From Erodium maritimum (Eukaryota > Streptophyta > Magnoliopsida > Geraniales > Geraniaceae): a stretch of DNA of 64,000 bases. The notes under the pieces were generated by a model, which saw only the letters and a list, made by a program, of their open reading frames with translations, did no database searches and had not been told where the DNA came from. Each line of letters opens with the position of its first letter. Position 1 is the first letter of the stretch. This document shows positions 22,269-34,849 of the stretch, in pieces. Where the stretch lies: the NCBI GenBank assembly GCA_963921825.1, contig OY997589.1, positions 83,560,523 through 83,624,522 on the forward strand, given 5' to 3'. Position numbers and translations under genes: made by a program.

Positions 22269-23030
22269 GTCAAGTATACAGGGATGGACACAATCCGGCT
22301 AATCGGACCTAAAAAAGATTTCGATATCGAGTTGACTGTCTCATAACATTGAACACCGACTTATATTTATGTTGTTCTGTTTAAAATACATATATCTTCA
22401 CAGGATGTATACATATATTTGATAACCTACATAAGTATCATATAATTACTTAATCCATATTTTTCGATGCTTTTTTTTTTTAAAGTTTTTATGTCTGTAA
22501 TTCTTTTAATAGAAGAGTAAGAAAAGAATAACGGCTGGTAACCAACTTGGGGTTCGGATACGTACAGAAGAGGCAACTTCCTTAACAACTAGTCGCGGTC
22601 TTTGTGGTTTGTGGAGGATGTACTAAGACTAACCCATGCCCTGCAGTGTAGCTAGCTACTATTAAGCCTATCACTGTTGACTATCCAACAAAACCTAGAG
22701 TGTGTAGTTGAGTAGTTCTGACTCTTTTCTTCTTTTCATGCCCTATCCCAACTATCTTTGCGATTATTCTCGTTTATTCCTATACTCATGAGTTTAATTA
22801 CATTCCCACGTCCATAATGTAAAATTGTCAAGTACCATCGAGTGCCGATTCCTTCCTTCCCAGAGTTCATTTTTAGGGCGTGAGATGAAATTTACTCTAA
22901 ACATAACGTTAAGAAAGTGGGTTCCTTACAAACAGAGTTGGATTAGATGAGGTCTATGGGTCGTGAGAGTGAATGTATAACATGATTATAAACTCCAATG
23001 CTTTATTAGAACAGAGCTCAATTAAGGACG
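22269..23030. other. Intergenic sequence
   Basis: No supported feature. Confidence 0.45.
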
Positions 23031-23039
23031 TAAGTAGTA

Positions 23040-23965
23040 TTCTATGTACACGACCCTTCTTCAACCTCTGAAGCTTGCGAAACCCTAATCTCGTCTTATT
23101 TTTTCTAACTATCGCCATTATCGGTGGCTATCTTGGCTCAAACCATGGGAGCTACTCTCATTAGCTCCTCCCTTCCCTTGCCTCAACGTGGTTACGGCTC
23201 TCTCCTCCCTCTAACGCCTCCGCTTAGCACGACGACTGTGTTTTCTAGTCATCGGTCAGCCTCCCCTATCTCCTCGTCGTCGGATTGGCTAGATATGTTG
23301 CCCTCGCCCTCAATCTAGTAAGATCTACTGGTTGGGCTCCATTAGCGCCTTTCACCGCTCGTTCCCCCCTCTGCCCTCATCTCCTAACGCCAACGACCCG
23401 AGCTCCTCCAATCGAGCCTCTTCGTCACGCTTCTCCTCCAGCCAGATTTGCACCCACCTTCCGCCAGAGCTCCGCAATCCGAGCTGCTTAATTGGTCTCC
23501 TGCTCACAGCAGTCATCCGGTCATATCTGTGCCCCTCACCCCAAGCGAATCAGATATGTACCCTCTGGTGCCGACCAACTGTCTCTGATCCCAGCCCCGG
23601 ACATTAGAGGCCGGTCGCGAGTATTTCATGTTCGTTGTTGTTGTTTTGTGTTTTGTTTTTTTGTGGGTTCCGTCTACCGTAATCTCATCGTCAGAGACCC
23701 GTTTTTCTCCGGCGAATCTCCGGTAGGTGTGGACTGCTTTTGGTGGTTTGTCCGGTCTGGTCTCTCTATCTACGGCCTCTCCTGGTCATTGATAAGAAAA
23801 ACCGACCTGATAGTTGGTTGTTTAGGCGATGTGTTGACCTTATGGTATTCGAGTGTGTATTAGTATCGAAGAGGTCAAACTCAAGGTCTAACAGATATCA
23901 TCTCGCTGGTCGTCTCTCTGATTCTCGAAAATAGTCGATAGATATAACATTTATATTGTACAATG
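23040..23965 (+). mobile_element. LINE-type non-coding retroelement, relative of 668-1805
   Basis: Gene-like leader with GAAACCCTAATC near 23080, CT-rich first half, and a 3' part sharing CATCTCGCTGGTCGT and neighbouring sequence with the minus-strand element at 668-1805. Frames at 23124-23318 and 23332-23607 are Ser/Pro-rich without a recognisable domain. No clean target duplication found. Confidence 0.45.
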
Positions 23966-26135
23966 GGTAAGATTTATCAATTAACCTCTTTCAAAAGAAC
24001 AGGACTCACACCGGAAATTCTTACCTTATGCTTGGATTCACCGTTATTTACAAAGAACAACCCATGTGAGCATTGTGAACATGTGAAGGATGGAAAAATC
24101 ACAAAGAGCAACCCATTGGTGGACAATCAAAATGATATCTGTTAGGACTTTATAATAATCTAAAAGATCAAAGTCCTCCCAATGAAACAGACCCATCATG
24201 CTCCCAACAGCTGAATCTACACCGAGTCACAGAGTTTGCAGGATTCCCTTGCAGTAAAGCTGGTCTTCTGCCCCTTAATAAGACCTCCCATCCCCACTCT
24301 CTCTATCAGTAAGTGTGCCTCACTTTGAAATAAACCCTATTGTGTATGTTGGAACAGATTAAGAACTTAGTAGAGCATTGTTTTGTCCTATTTTATGATA
24401 TTATAATCTTATCAAGGTTAAAGGAATTATAATTTGAATACACCATAACGACTTACGAACGAGTGAGTACGTTTATGTCATAGAAAAAATCAGACAAGAC
24501 GACATTTTCGATCTATTTATATGTGCCACTAGACCTGAGAATTTTTACACGATAATGAGGGTAACAGTATCATGTTGACATGATGTTTTGTTTTGAAAGA
24601 AAATGTGAACTTCATCAAGAGGAAAGATCATACCTTACACTACGAGCAATAGAGGAAGTGACCAAAGCAATCCATTCTTGAGCCATTGATCTACGAAATG
24701 AAAACTGAGTTAGGCTTTGGGAAACCTTTTTACAACACTGAGGCACGCAAAGAATTGCCACATCTCTTAAAGCATCTAAAGAAGACCAAATGTCCTCCAC
24801 AACATGCCCTTCTACGACATCAAGTCATCGATTGCGGACAGTCGAAACTACATTCGAGGCATCCGACTCCATCGAAGACCAAATGACATGATGTATTCAA
24901 CATTAGGAATGCCAACACAAAAATGTTTTGTACTCCCGATCTGATCCCGTATCTTTATTCTCGACCAAAAGCCTGATTTTTTTATTGTTGTTCAAAACTT
25001 ATTCGATTTTAGTCGTGTCTGAAGAATCTCCATCCCAGGTAGAATGAAAATCTGACTAAAACGGATACTATATATCATATATTAGCTTGGAAGGAATGAT
25101 TGTCTTGATCCCGATCGTGGATTTTCAATCTCAACCCTAAAATTATTCAATCATGTCCAACTTTGATAGAGTAACAACATCGAGTTTAAGTCATACCCAG
25201 TTCTTTTTGTCTTTCTGTTTAGAACATATTCAATATCACCCGTCCAATAAATCGTTCAATCCTAACGCATTCGTCTAGACGAAATATTTAAAATCTCGTT
25301 CGCCTCGAACCATTCATCCTTGTTAAAAATGCTCTAGAAGAGTGAGTCAAAAGTGGAGGTTGAGCATGGCCGCAATCAAAGGAGGAGAAGATGCTTAGGA
25401 ACAGGGAGAGATCTTAAGACCAAGATTTTGGTTTGTCTTATTAAAGAACCGAATAGTGTAAAGATAGGGGTAGCTGACCTAACGACCTCACCTTCTGTGC
25501 CTTTTTAATTAATGGTTGATTATCAATTTAAACTCTAATTTATATAAATAAAATAACAACTACTATATCGTTAGAGAATCTGAGTAACTGCTATTTAATA
25601 GCTACTCCAACTACCCTCTGAGTTTGGAGAGGACTGGCTTTAGTTTGTTCCCGATGCCTTTGACCGTTCAAATCTATGATGGTCCAATCAGATCCGTACG
25701 ATTCCCTCTACAATTACCTTTTTGTTTCGAGGAATTATTGTGGGTCGATATTTATTAACATAAATATGTTTTCTGTTAGTGTTACCGACACTAATGCTCC
25801 ATAGATTATGATCTTTTACTTCTTTTTTTGTTGGTTGTTTTTGGTTAGATAACGACATTAACGGATTGTTGTCTCGAATCTTGCTTTATAATAAATTAAG
25901 AACGTTTTTTTTAAAGATGTTGCATCGTATATATGACATATGATGAAACGCACGAATAAAACGGTAGATATTGTCGGTTTCAGATTAACTAGATAATGAT
26001 ACTACCGATTTCTAATCGAAAAAACAAGGCAGCACAGCGTGCCTGAGAACGTACAACAATGTGCACGTCAAAAGTGTAACATAACGTGCACACCAAACAT
26101 GTAGCTAGTGCACACCAAAGCTTGCAACAAGTGCA
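23966..26135. other. Unassigned sequence
   Basis: Short frames at 23963-24145, 24615-24800 (minus) and 24686-24886 have no recognised similarity. Composition is ordinary AT-rich plant intergenic DNA. Confidence 0.4.
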
Positions 26136-26139
26136 GTTA

Positions 26140-26640
26140 TTAACTATAAGTCATCTATCGGAAGACGCCGAGTTGGGCCAACACCATCATGATGTCCGAG
26201 AAGTGGACATATCTGGGTCCACGAGGACCTGATCTGCATCGCCGACAACTGTAGACCAAAGATGAGACCAGGAGAAACCGAACGGACGACCACCAAGAAG
26301 ACTCGACGAGCTCTAACACGAGACGCCATTAGACCACCGAACGGCCCGATCTTTACCCACAAACGACCAGCCACCACTACGAGGAGAGGATGACACAAAC
26401 CTGCGACATAAGCTCCTGGGTCTGAGACAAAAACCGGAAAGACGAGGAGCAAGGCCAAATCGATGGAGAGAACCTCGACGTCCATGCCCAGCAAACAATG
26501 GGAGGGGGAGAATGAGGAAGGCAAAGAGGAGAGGAGGCCACCGCCTGTGACGTCCAAGGCTGAGCCAAAACTCGCCGTCGACGGAGGAGAAAACGAGTGT
26601 CGACTGTTAAAATGCTAGGGTTTTTAGAGGTTCAAAAGCG
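26140..26640 (-). mobile_element. Possible retroelement 5' fragment
   Basis: On the minus strand it starts with a leader containing AAAAACCCTAGC near 26620 and has a 137-codon frame (26144-26557) without a known domain. The style matches the 5' parts of the other A-tailed elements, but I see neither tail nor target duplication. Confidence 0.3.
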
Positions 26641-27009
26641 CGAGTAATCGAAGATGTAGTTGAACAGTTGGAATAATATCGAAACTTAAGAAGGAAATTT
26701 TTTAGTCCGGCATAATGTTGTAAATATTAAAATAATAAGAGTATGAAGTTGAATTTTGTGGTTAGGGATCAACACTATTAGTCGGACTTGACAATTGAAT
26801 TTATATAACTTGCTATCTTTATGACCTTCTCGATAATTTTTAGTTTGTTAATGATTAATCGTTGTATTCTGGGATACCGCTACACATACGAGACAGTAAG
26901 CGTCTTAAGATTGTAGGAAATAATGTTAGTGTATTAACGAATAAACGAATCCAAATAATATAAAATTACATGACAAAATAAGCAATAGTAAAAACGGAAT
27001 CTTGTACCG

Positions 27010-27945
27010 AACTAGTTTATTGATTAAGGGTTAAGGAAGTTAGAGTCTTAGTCGAGGCCTTAGACTAGGTCAGGTACCGGTAAGGGTATTCTAGCACCCC
27101 CGGGGGATTTCAGGTGATGGGGGGACAGGAGGATTCTCATTCGGTGTCTGGCAACTTGGCTAAAAATGCCCCAGAACGGGTAGATCCTAAAAAGCTAGGG
27201 GCATCTCAAGAAAGGGTTAGCGGGACAGGCGGGTATTGCAAAGCTTGGCAACCTGGATAACATCGAAGAGGGTGTGGAGAATATCTTTCCTGATCTATTT
27301 GCAGGTTAGGTGGCCTCGAAGCAAGGGAAGTAGAAGGACCCGCAAGACCAAGTTGGGGGAGTGGGTCCCATTCGGTCGAAGGCGATGAAGTCCAAGGGGA
27401 AAGGACGAGGCGGACACCAAAATAACAAGCATGTTGGTATAAAGAAAGCTCTGGAGCTTATAGGTCTGATCTCACAAGGTCACAAGCTGCAAGTGGAGGA
27501 AGAGGCTCAGGAACCACAGGCGGAGGTGTCACAACCTCCTTCGGAAAAATGAAGAGGTCTGGCGGAGGTGGGAAGGTTTCAACAGGGCCTGTACCCACAG
27601 ACCCGGGACAGCCGGTGGTGGAAAGTCTCGGGAAAACCGCATTCAGAACACTTAATTTTTCCCTGTCTTACTATGATACCTGTTTTAGGTTGGGTTGTAC
27701 TTTTCATTTCGGTGTTTGGACTCTTTATTTTCTGTTTGTCCTTTTGAAATGCTGGTAAGGGGATCTCTTGAGGTAGTGTTTACGATCCAAAGTAGACTAT
27801 TTCTACGGATCCATGAGAGCTGGTCTGACTACGGTCAGACCAGACAATATTCTGGAAACCGGGGTTTTTACGACGTACTTTGTATGATTTATTTTTCACA
27901 ATGATGCATATCCCCAATTTACTCATTTAAAAAAAACAAAGATAC
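27010..27945 (+). mobile_element. LINE-type fragment (tail family CGTTTTAAAA)
   Basis: The frame at 27361-27552 ends in AEVSQPPSEK, the ORF1 C-terminus seen also at 9920-10126 (minus). The following 3' UTR includes CCTGTACCCACAGACCCGGGA, AGTCTCGGGAAAACCGCA, CTTTGTATGATTTAT and a terminal TTTACTCATTTAAAAAAAAC. The 41.2-41.6 kb copy aligns through GATCCAAAGTAGACT. The 5' boundary is approximate. Confidence 0.6.
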
Positions 27946-28014
27946 AAATAAAGTATATTATTGTATTGAAACTCGATTCGCTTAAAAATTCAGTACACAA
28001 ATAAAATATAATTA

Positions 28015-29999
28015 TTAGCCAACAAAAAAAACTATTTTTTCGCTCTCGACTTGAGAGCCTAGTCTAACCCTAGCCCTAACCTCGCCGCTATGGAGCTTTC
28101 GTCTACTGCTGCTACTGATGTGCCGCCTGAGGTGGTCGGCTTTGTCGTCCTCGTATTCGCCTACCCTGTCTAGATGACCTCGCAGACCACGCCTGGTGCG
28201 GGGTTTGCGTACGGGTCGGCGTGGCTGGCTTTTCACCAACCCTATGCGCCCCTCCCCTCCTCCGACCCGCTGATGTCCTCGGCGGCTCCTACTTCGATCG
28301 CCATGTCTTCTTGTCCTTCTCCCCTAGCTCCATCCGGTCGGCCTGCCTCGACTGATTAGCAGGTCCTCTCGCCTATGGTGATCCCTCCCTCTTTCTCTAT
28401 CGCTGCACCCGCTACAGGCACGACGTCAGCACTGGAAGCCACTATCCCGGATGGTGGATCTCTCCTTCATATCTATCCTCTTCGGCATCCTGGTTCGGCT
28501 GCTAGGCCACCCTCTACGATCCCCCCGTCTATGGGACTAATACCGGAGGGAGGCTCCTCTCCAAGATCAACGTCTTTGGTATCGACCGCTGACTCAAAGC
28601 GAGGGAGGCATCTGCATCGCCCAATACCTTCCTCCCTAATTAATTGCCCTTACCTCCCCCGAACCCTGGCGAGACGGTTCCTCCACCTAGTCTCCCGTCC
28701 TACCCAATCGGCCACAACCTTGCTCTGGCCTTGTTCGGTTCTGGCGAGGATTCTAAGGTTTCTTCGACTTTCGGTGTTACCCAGAACTTGCCTAGGGCCC
28801 CACCAATCCTCGGTGCCACCAAGACCCTGCCTAGGGTTTCTACCCCTACCCTACCTAGGGTCTCTTTGGGTACATAAGCGGAACATGCTCTGGATCCACC
28901 TGGCCCATTGGATGTGAAAGCGGCCCATCGGACCTTCAAACTCCCTCGGCAGGGGGAGCCCGGCCTCAGTTTGCTCATTCCCCAGTGCTATCGAAGCCGC
29001 ATCCGAGGAATGGGGACTTGATCGCATGTGAGGACTTGGATGCAGGGGACCTACAACTACTGACGACTAAGTCTCGACGTGGTTGGCCCTAGGCCCTTAC
29101 ATCCTTGGCCCGCTATGCTAGGGAGAAGTTGTCCCTACCGACCCCGTCATCGCCCGCGCTGTAGGACGCCGTAGAGGGCATTGATCTCGCTGGGGGACCC
29201 CCCTGGGTTGGGGGTTAAACAGGTGGGGGCTAGTAAGCAGCCCAGGTCTCGACGAGGTCGACCCCATGCCCTTACATCCTTGGCCTGCTATGCTAGGGAT
29301 AAGTTGATCCTGCCGACCACGTCGTCTCCCGTGTGGGAGCTCGCCATAGAGGATACTGATCTCGCGGCTCCAGGGCACGATACACACCCGCGGACTGAAG
29401 CAGCACCGGACAACCAGGCGAGGGCTGGGAAGCAGTCCAGGTCTCGACGAGGTCGGCCCCAGGCCCTTACATCCTTGGCCCGCTAGGCTAGGGATAAGTT
29501 GTCTCTGCCAACCCCGCCGTCCCCTGCGATGCAGGTCGTCGTCGAGGATACTGATCTTGCGGGGGGACTCCTTGTGCTGGGAGATGTGTCTCCTCCAATG
29601 GTCCCAGGGTAGGCCAAGCGCCAACGGGCTGAAGCATCACCAGACAACCAGGCGAGGGCTGGTAAGCGGCCTCGCGAGGAGGGATGGTAGACGCCCGGGA
29701 CCTCAGGGACTGACCTTGGGAGGGGTCCCTGTATGAGGTGTTGCCTTCCGCCTTCATCATTACCGTCGAGGTCCTTCAGAATCTCCGATACCCCGTCCCC
29801 TCTGTCCGCTTTCTGGCTTTGCCCATGGGGCACCAGCTCAATACCGTCGAGGACGAATCTATTATGAAAAGAACTGCGAGTATCTTTACATACTCTATGT
29901 CCGTTCTTTATGGTCAAAAAGTCTCTGGTGCACTGTCTTATTATTACACCTCAATTGACTAATGAATATCTGTGCCCTTCGCTCAAAATAAAATAAAAT
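28015..29999 (+). mobile_element. LINE-type element with AT-hook-like tandem repeats
   Basis: Direct copies of AAATATAATTA at 28004-28014 and 30000-30010 flank the block. It opens with TCTAACCCTAGCCCTAACC and closes with CTTCGCTCAAAATAAAATAAAATA, the same tail (TTCGCTCAAAA) as the copy ending near 31435. Frames at 28174-28359 and 28375-28917 are Pro/Ser-rich, ORF1-like in style. The distal part repeats a module encoding RRGRP.ALTSLA. The 3' region (CAGGGACTGACC..GGGAGGGGTCCCT) resembles the 3' UTRs of the ORF1-only LINEs. Confidence 0.55.
29068..29500 (+). repeat. About 185-bp tandem repeat encoding RRGRP motifs
   Basis: The core GCCCTTACATCCTTGGCC, preceded by TCTCGACGAGGTCG in the later copies, occurs at about 29090, 29268 and 29461. 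Translated, each unit gives a variant of SRRGRPxALTSLARYARDKL and then an EDTDLA motif. The RGRP core resembles an AT-hook; DNA binding is inference. Confidence 0.75.
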
Positions 30000-30010
30000 A
30001 AATATAATTA

Positions 30011-30590
30011 GCTGATAATAGATGTTCTTCAAAATTGGCATAACACCTTTTGTATCTGTTTGCGATATTCGTCTGATGTGTAGATCCAATTCTGTGATGC
30101 AACGGCTAAACTGCCGATTAAGATGGGTGGGTCAGTTTCTGGGAAATCACATGATGAAACATATATTCTAAGATTTTGTTTTTGTTCGTATTTACCAAAA
30201 ATATGCTTAATTTGATGCGTAGAAAATTAAGATAACACAGCTGATTAGCATACAGATAATTGCGTAGATTGCATGAAATCCGCAACTTTTTCTTTTCTGT
30301 TCTTTGGATCGGGACACATAAAGATCAATTCAAGTAAATAAATTCTCTAAAAAGTTGGTTAAAATCCTTGCCTCCCATTTGCTTTTAATATTTGTGTAAA
30401 GTAATAATTTTTTTTTTAAAAAAAACACTACTTCACGGATGAGAGGAAAAATATTAACTAATTCTAATGAAGCTATAATGTGGGGAAATAATTTTCTGAG
30501 CCTCTGCTAGGACTTTGATACCTCTGATGTCGTACCCCCATCAAAGCTATGATTATGGTAATTGTCATAGTTTATGTCATGTTTTTTCTT
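30011..30590. other. AT-rich intergenic sequence
   Basis: No supported feature. Confidence 0.45.
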
Positions 30591-30599
30591 CTCTCCTTT

Positions 30600-31435
30600 A
30601 TACACTCTCTCTTCTGCACTTGGTCTTTGGGTCATACGAGAGTTTTCTCTACTAGGGATCATCTTGAGCCGCCGCTAGCCACCGCACCGTGGAATCTCCC
30701 CACCACCACCGACACGTCACCCGATCCTGTTCGGTTCCCCCTCTACAATTCCGCTGGTTGTCGTCTGGCTCACCTCGGCGTCAACCAACCTTCAAGACGC
30801 CTGAAGTCGGCGACGTCTCTGCAGTCCCTATTGCTGCACCTGAAGCACCTCTGAATCTGCCGCCCCGAGGGTATACGTCTCTACAGTCGTCATCCCTGAT
30901 GCTGCCATCGCCGCTTCTAATGCCGCCGCCGTCTCGGATGCCGACGCCATCTCTAGAGTCTCCCTTGAAGTCGCCGCCCCCGGATCTGCAGTCGCAGCCG
31001 GCACGTCCTTCTCCCTGGCCTCCACCGCCGCAACTGCCTCGACCCCTTTCACGATTATGGATCTAGCTAATCGAAATGGTCTTTTTTATTTTATTTGAGT
31101 TTGTCTTTGCAGGATCAATGGCTGCCGAACAGAGAATCGAGGATTTCTCTAGGGAGGGGAGCATCGGGGACTGGCCCTGAGAGGGGTCCCATGCAGATGC
31201 TTTGCCTCCCACCATCATTGCTGTTGAGATCTCTGATTTTCGACGCCCCCTTCCCCCTTTTCGTATTCTGTCATCGCCTATATGTCGCTCAAATACCGTC
31301 TATGATGGTTCTAGTGGAAAAAGTTTAAGTGAGTAATTTCTCTTTTTGTCTGACCTTAGTGGTCCGGGAGCTTGTTCCCTGGCGCACATCGATGTTCTTA
31401 TATAAATTTAATATAATTGTAACTTTCGCTCAAAA
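30600..31435 (+). mobile_element. Short LINE-type element (TTCGCTCAAAA tail)
   Basis: It ends in ACTTTCGCTCAAAAAAAA near 31435, like the element ending at 29999. It shares GGGGACTGGCCCTGAGAGGGGTCCC with the 3' region of that element (GGGACTGACCTTGGGAGGGGTCCC). Its first half encodes only Ser/Pro-rich frames (30549-30854, 30689-31066). The middle of the longer relative is missing. Confidence 0.5.
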
Positions 31436-32040
31436 AAAACTAATTCCAGTCATTTTTAGTACATACGTTCTTTTCTATTAATAATAGTAATAGATAACAT
31501 AGGCATAAATATGGAATAATATATGAGGATGAGATAAAGTCTGGAACAACGTGTTATTTCATACGCTAAGCCTATGATTAATATACTCGGTTAATTCAGA
31601 GGAAAAACATGGGAGGAGATCTTTTGGTTGGTGGTAGCTTGGCCGCAACTCACAATGATAATTTTCTGGCTCGACCTGGAAATGCCCGTGGTATTTGATA
31701 TGAGGCATTTGAGGGGATAACGGGCATATAAGGAGAGCACCAGGAAACGGGGGCTACAATAAGTCGGGTTGGATTCGACCCTAGTAGGGGGAGGTGTCCG
31801 TCCCCTCACACACCCTGATACTCGACGTTAGCTGCTGATTCCACTCTCCATGACTCCAATAGAGGGTGTCAAGGTCCCAATCCAGCGGATGGGGATGAAG
31901 CGTCCTTGCACGGAATCCATGAATGATTAGGTGTGCAACTGTCATAGCGTTGGAACCAGTTTTGGGTCTCCGATGAACTTGGGTTGCCGGCGGGTGGCTA
32001 AAGAGATGTGGGAACTCAATAGATCCATAACACCAAGGTA
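31436..32040. other. Unassigned sequence
   Basis: No feature supported. Confidence 0.4.
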
Positions 32041-32245
32041 GTAAGCAGACACGTGACAGAGGCGGCGCAGGAGGCAGTAGTGGTGGCGTGGCGACTCTAG
32101 TGGTAGAAGGGGAAGGAACAGTGGCGGCTCTGGTGGCAGAGGAGCAGGTGGTAGTGCTAGATCATGACCAATGGTGGTGGAGGGCGGCGACGCTAGTGGC
32201 GGTGGATCAGGATGCGGAGGCGCTGGTGGTGGCCTTTGGATCGTC

Positions 32246-32267
32246 GGGGGGGGGGGGGGGGGGGGGG
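32246..32267. repeat. G22 homopolymer in a GGT/GGC-rich tract
   Basis: Twenty-two consecutive G lie inside a G-rich stretch (about 32060-32280). The minus-strand frame 31942-32451 is Pro-rich only because it crosses this tract. Length is likely unstable in sequencing and in nature. Confidence 0.8.
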
Positions 32268-32639
32268 AGGTGGATGGGTGACGATTTTTTTCCACAAGGA
32301 GATAGGGCCGACTACGAAGAGGGTCATGACTACTGTTGCAATTGAGTCTCGCAGGCCTAAAAACTGCGGTGGATGCAACAGATAGGATGGGAGGACTTGC
32401 TACGTTTACAATGGTGGCAGACAGAGCGATACCCGAAAGAATGAGCTCCATGATCAGAGAGGTTGCAACAATTATTACAGTTATAATATTTAGTATTATA
32501 CAGGTAAATCCACTCTCACACTCTCTACTTTTTTCTCTAAAACACAGATGACGATTTTTCTTTTGACACCACCAAATGCCGGCACCGCTATCCTCTCTTC
32601 CCTCGTCATCTCACCTCTCAACTTCCCAACGATGACTCC

Positions 32640-33760
32640 TACACATTGTCCTTCTCTTTTCCTTCTGTAACCCTTCAAGGGCTTGGTGAAGCAGTTATGC
32701 AGGGACGGTCCTTGACTTTGGAAACTGAAAGGACGTCCTCCTCCAAAGAAGACGCCCCTTCCCTCTACTGGTCTTTTTGTTGGGTCTCCATAAAACGGTG
32801 GCCCTCAACAACGCTAGGACCAATCCGGATGCGAAGAAAGACGGAGACGACCATACATAGCTCCGTAAACGAGAGAGGCGATTGTGGTAGAGATACCCCT
32901 AGGGAAATGGTCGGTGTGCACTCTAGAACAATTGGTCGCAACGAAGGATAAGTTGTTCGTAGAATGTCCCTCGACAAGGCCTCGACTCCCCTTTTGGATA
33001 TGCTCTAGAAAGGGACAGAAGTACAACGTGACGACTTTTGGAAGCGCTATGCGTGATCCGTGGAAGATCACAATCATGGAGGAGAGATTCATAGGCAACC
33101 TGGTGATGTCATTCAATTTTAGAACGAATGAGGATTTGCAACGAATTTTGGTAGGGGAACCATGATATTTCAGTTACACCTTGCTGATTATAATAAGGGG
33201 GGATCCGCTGGTTCCACCGAAAGATACCCCCTTTTACCCACAGGTCGTTATGGGTTCGTGCCACAAGCTGGCGGTCGGAATGAAAAAATAGGAAGTTGGC
33301 GAGATGATCGGAAGCAAGATCAATACTTGCATGGAAGTGGATACATACTCCACTCGTCGAGCCTAAGATGGTCCTCTTGGGATTCACATACACATCAACC
33401 CAGCCCGTCCCTTCTATTGCTAACTCCTACTCACACTTGGGGAAAAACGACATAAGGTAACAGTTCATTTAAGTTATGAACGTTTAACCATTGTTATAAT
33501 TGTGAGCTATAACTGTGACCAGATAGGACACATCGCTTGAAACTGTGGATACGATATCAAATCCCCCACTTGCAAGGGATGGGTAACGGAGAGGGGGGAA
33601 ATACCCTAAGTAGACGGTCGAAGACCACAAAGGTTTTTGGTCTTATCCTACAACCATGTTTAGGTCCCTTCAGTCAGGAGCGGGGTGGGCCCTTATTCCC
33701 CCCAACTAACCATCAATTAACCCCGTTAGGGGAGATAGTCCCCGGTTAGGCCCATCAAGA
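32640..33760 (+). pseudogene. DUF4283 / zinc-knuckle LINE ORF1 remnant (copy c)
   Basis: The DUF4283 signature FNFRTNEDLQRILVGEPWYFSYTLL at about 33110-33190 (one frame) is followed by HIHINPARPFYC around 33385-33420 and a zinc knuckle YNCDQIGHIA.NC at 33505-33546. There the first Cys of the knuckle is Ser and the codon after IA is TGA. Several other stops and frame changes are present. It has the same domain order as the minus-strand copies at 7, 36 and 39 kb. No ORF2 follows. Confidence 0.65.
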
Positions 33761-34034
33761 CCGTAATAGCGACCAATTCTGAACTTGAAGAAAACAAATC
33801 CCTTCCAACAAGTGAAGACATGTTTTTCAAGAAAGTGTTTAGAACGTCATAGGTCAGGGTATCTATCAGCCCCCAAAAAATAAGACAATTTTTTTTTTAA
33901 TTTACTAACAGAATGAGTTTAAAATATAGAGCCAAGGTTGGGTCTCACAAGAGAACTCACACAAATATACGAGTTGAAAATAAGGGTGCGTGTCTTATTT
34001 TATAAAGAGAGGAACAAACATTTGAGTATGTTTT

Positions 34035-34845
34035 TTATCAACAAATTTTTATTAATGAACTTAAATTTTCGAACAGGAAATAGAAGCATGGAAGCTGTAT
34101 CAGCTTACCACTTACAATCAGAAACTTACATCCAAACAAACCAAGGAAGGGTGTACACTATACCCAGATTTTATAGAGCTGAAGCAACCAAATGAAGAGT
34201 CTAACATTCCTATACCCAGGAATGTTAGACTCTTCCTTTGGTTGCTTTAGCTCTATAAACAGTTTGAACCAGTTCGTGCGGTCTACACTGGTAACGAACC
34301 CCGAGTCTACGCGTTGTACACCGAGCGGCTAGAAATCGGAACAAACTCCTTATTGTGAGCAAGGACGATCCGGTGACGAGAACAACATCGCCACCTGAGG
34401 AGAAAGCGAGATCTGGAGCCATGACCTAAAAGATCTATCGGACAACACGGTCACAGAGACCGAGGTTGAGGAAGGAAACAAGAAAGAGGGCCACACCCGA
34501 GAGAGCAACACCGCCGCACCCCGATGAGCGGAGGAGGATCATATCTGAAGCCAAAAGGCCATATCTGAGGTGTCGAGCCTCAAGCGAGAGGGAGGAAAGG
34601 TAGGCTTCAAATCGTGGAGAAAGAAAGGGGGAGAGGGAGGTTAGAGAAGATGAGAGAAGAAGCAGGTATCAACGTTAGTAACGACGACCGAAGCCTCCAA
34701 AACCACCGCCGGTGGCGACGACTGAAGAAAAGTGTACTAGGGTTGGGGAGTTTCGGTAAAGAGAGAAAAGAGAGAAGTTTTTTACCACTCAAACATTTGA
34801 GTATAATGTGGATGGTATGAGACTTGAAAGATGTCACGAAAGGCA
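34035..34845 (-). mobile_element. Non-coding A-tailed retroelement (GATAAAA-tail family)
   Basis: On the minus strand it begins with CCAACCCTAGTACAC near 34745, and its 3' end is TTCATTAATAAAAATTTGTTGATAAAAAAC near 34030, matching the family tail. A 41-bp-arm palindrome lies within it at 34171-34258. Confidence 0.45.
34171..34258. repeat. Near-perfect palindrome, 41-bp arms, 6-base loop
   Basis: Arms 34171-34211 and 34218-34258 pair with only two mismatches around a loop of ATACCC. Each arm contains GAAGAGTCTAACATTCCT (left arm) or its complement. The loop is too small for a typical plant microRNA precursor; a foldback formed during reverse transcription or a small hairpin locus is possible. 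Confidence 0.85.
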
Positions 34846-34849
34846 TAAG

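Noticed and set aside
31942..32451. Pro-rich 169-codon minus-strand frame
   Set aside because: It depends on reading through the G22 tract and has no domain.
34171..34258. MicroRNA precursor
   Set aside because: The loop is only six bases and the arms pair along their whole length, so the shape does not suit a standard plant precursor; kept as an unexplained palindrome.
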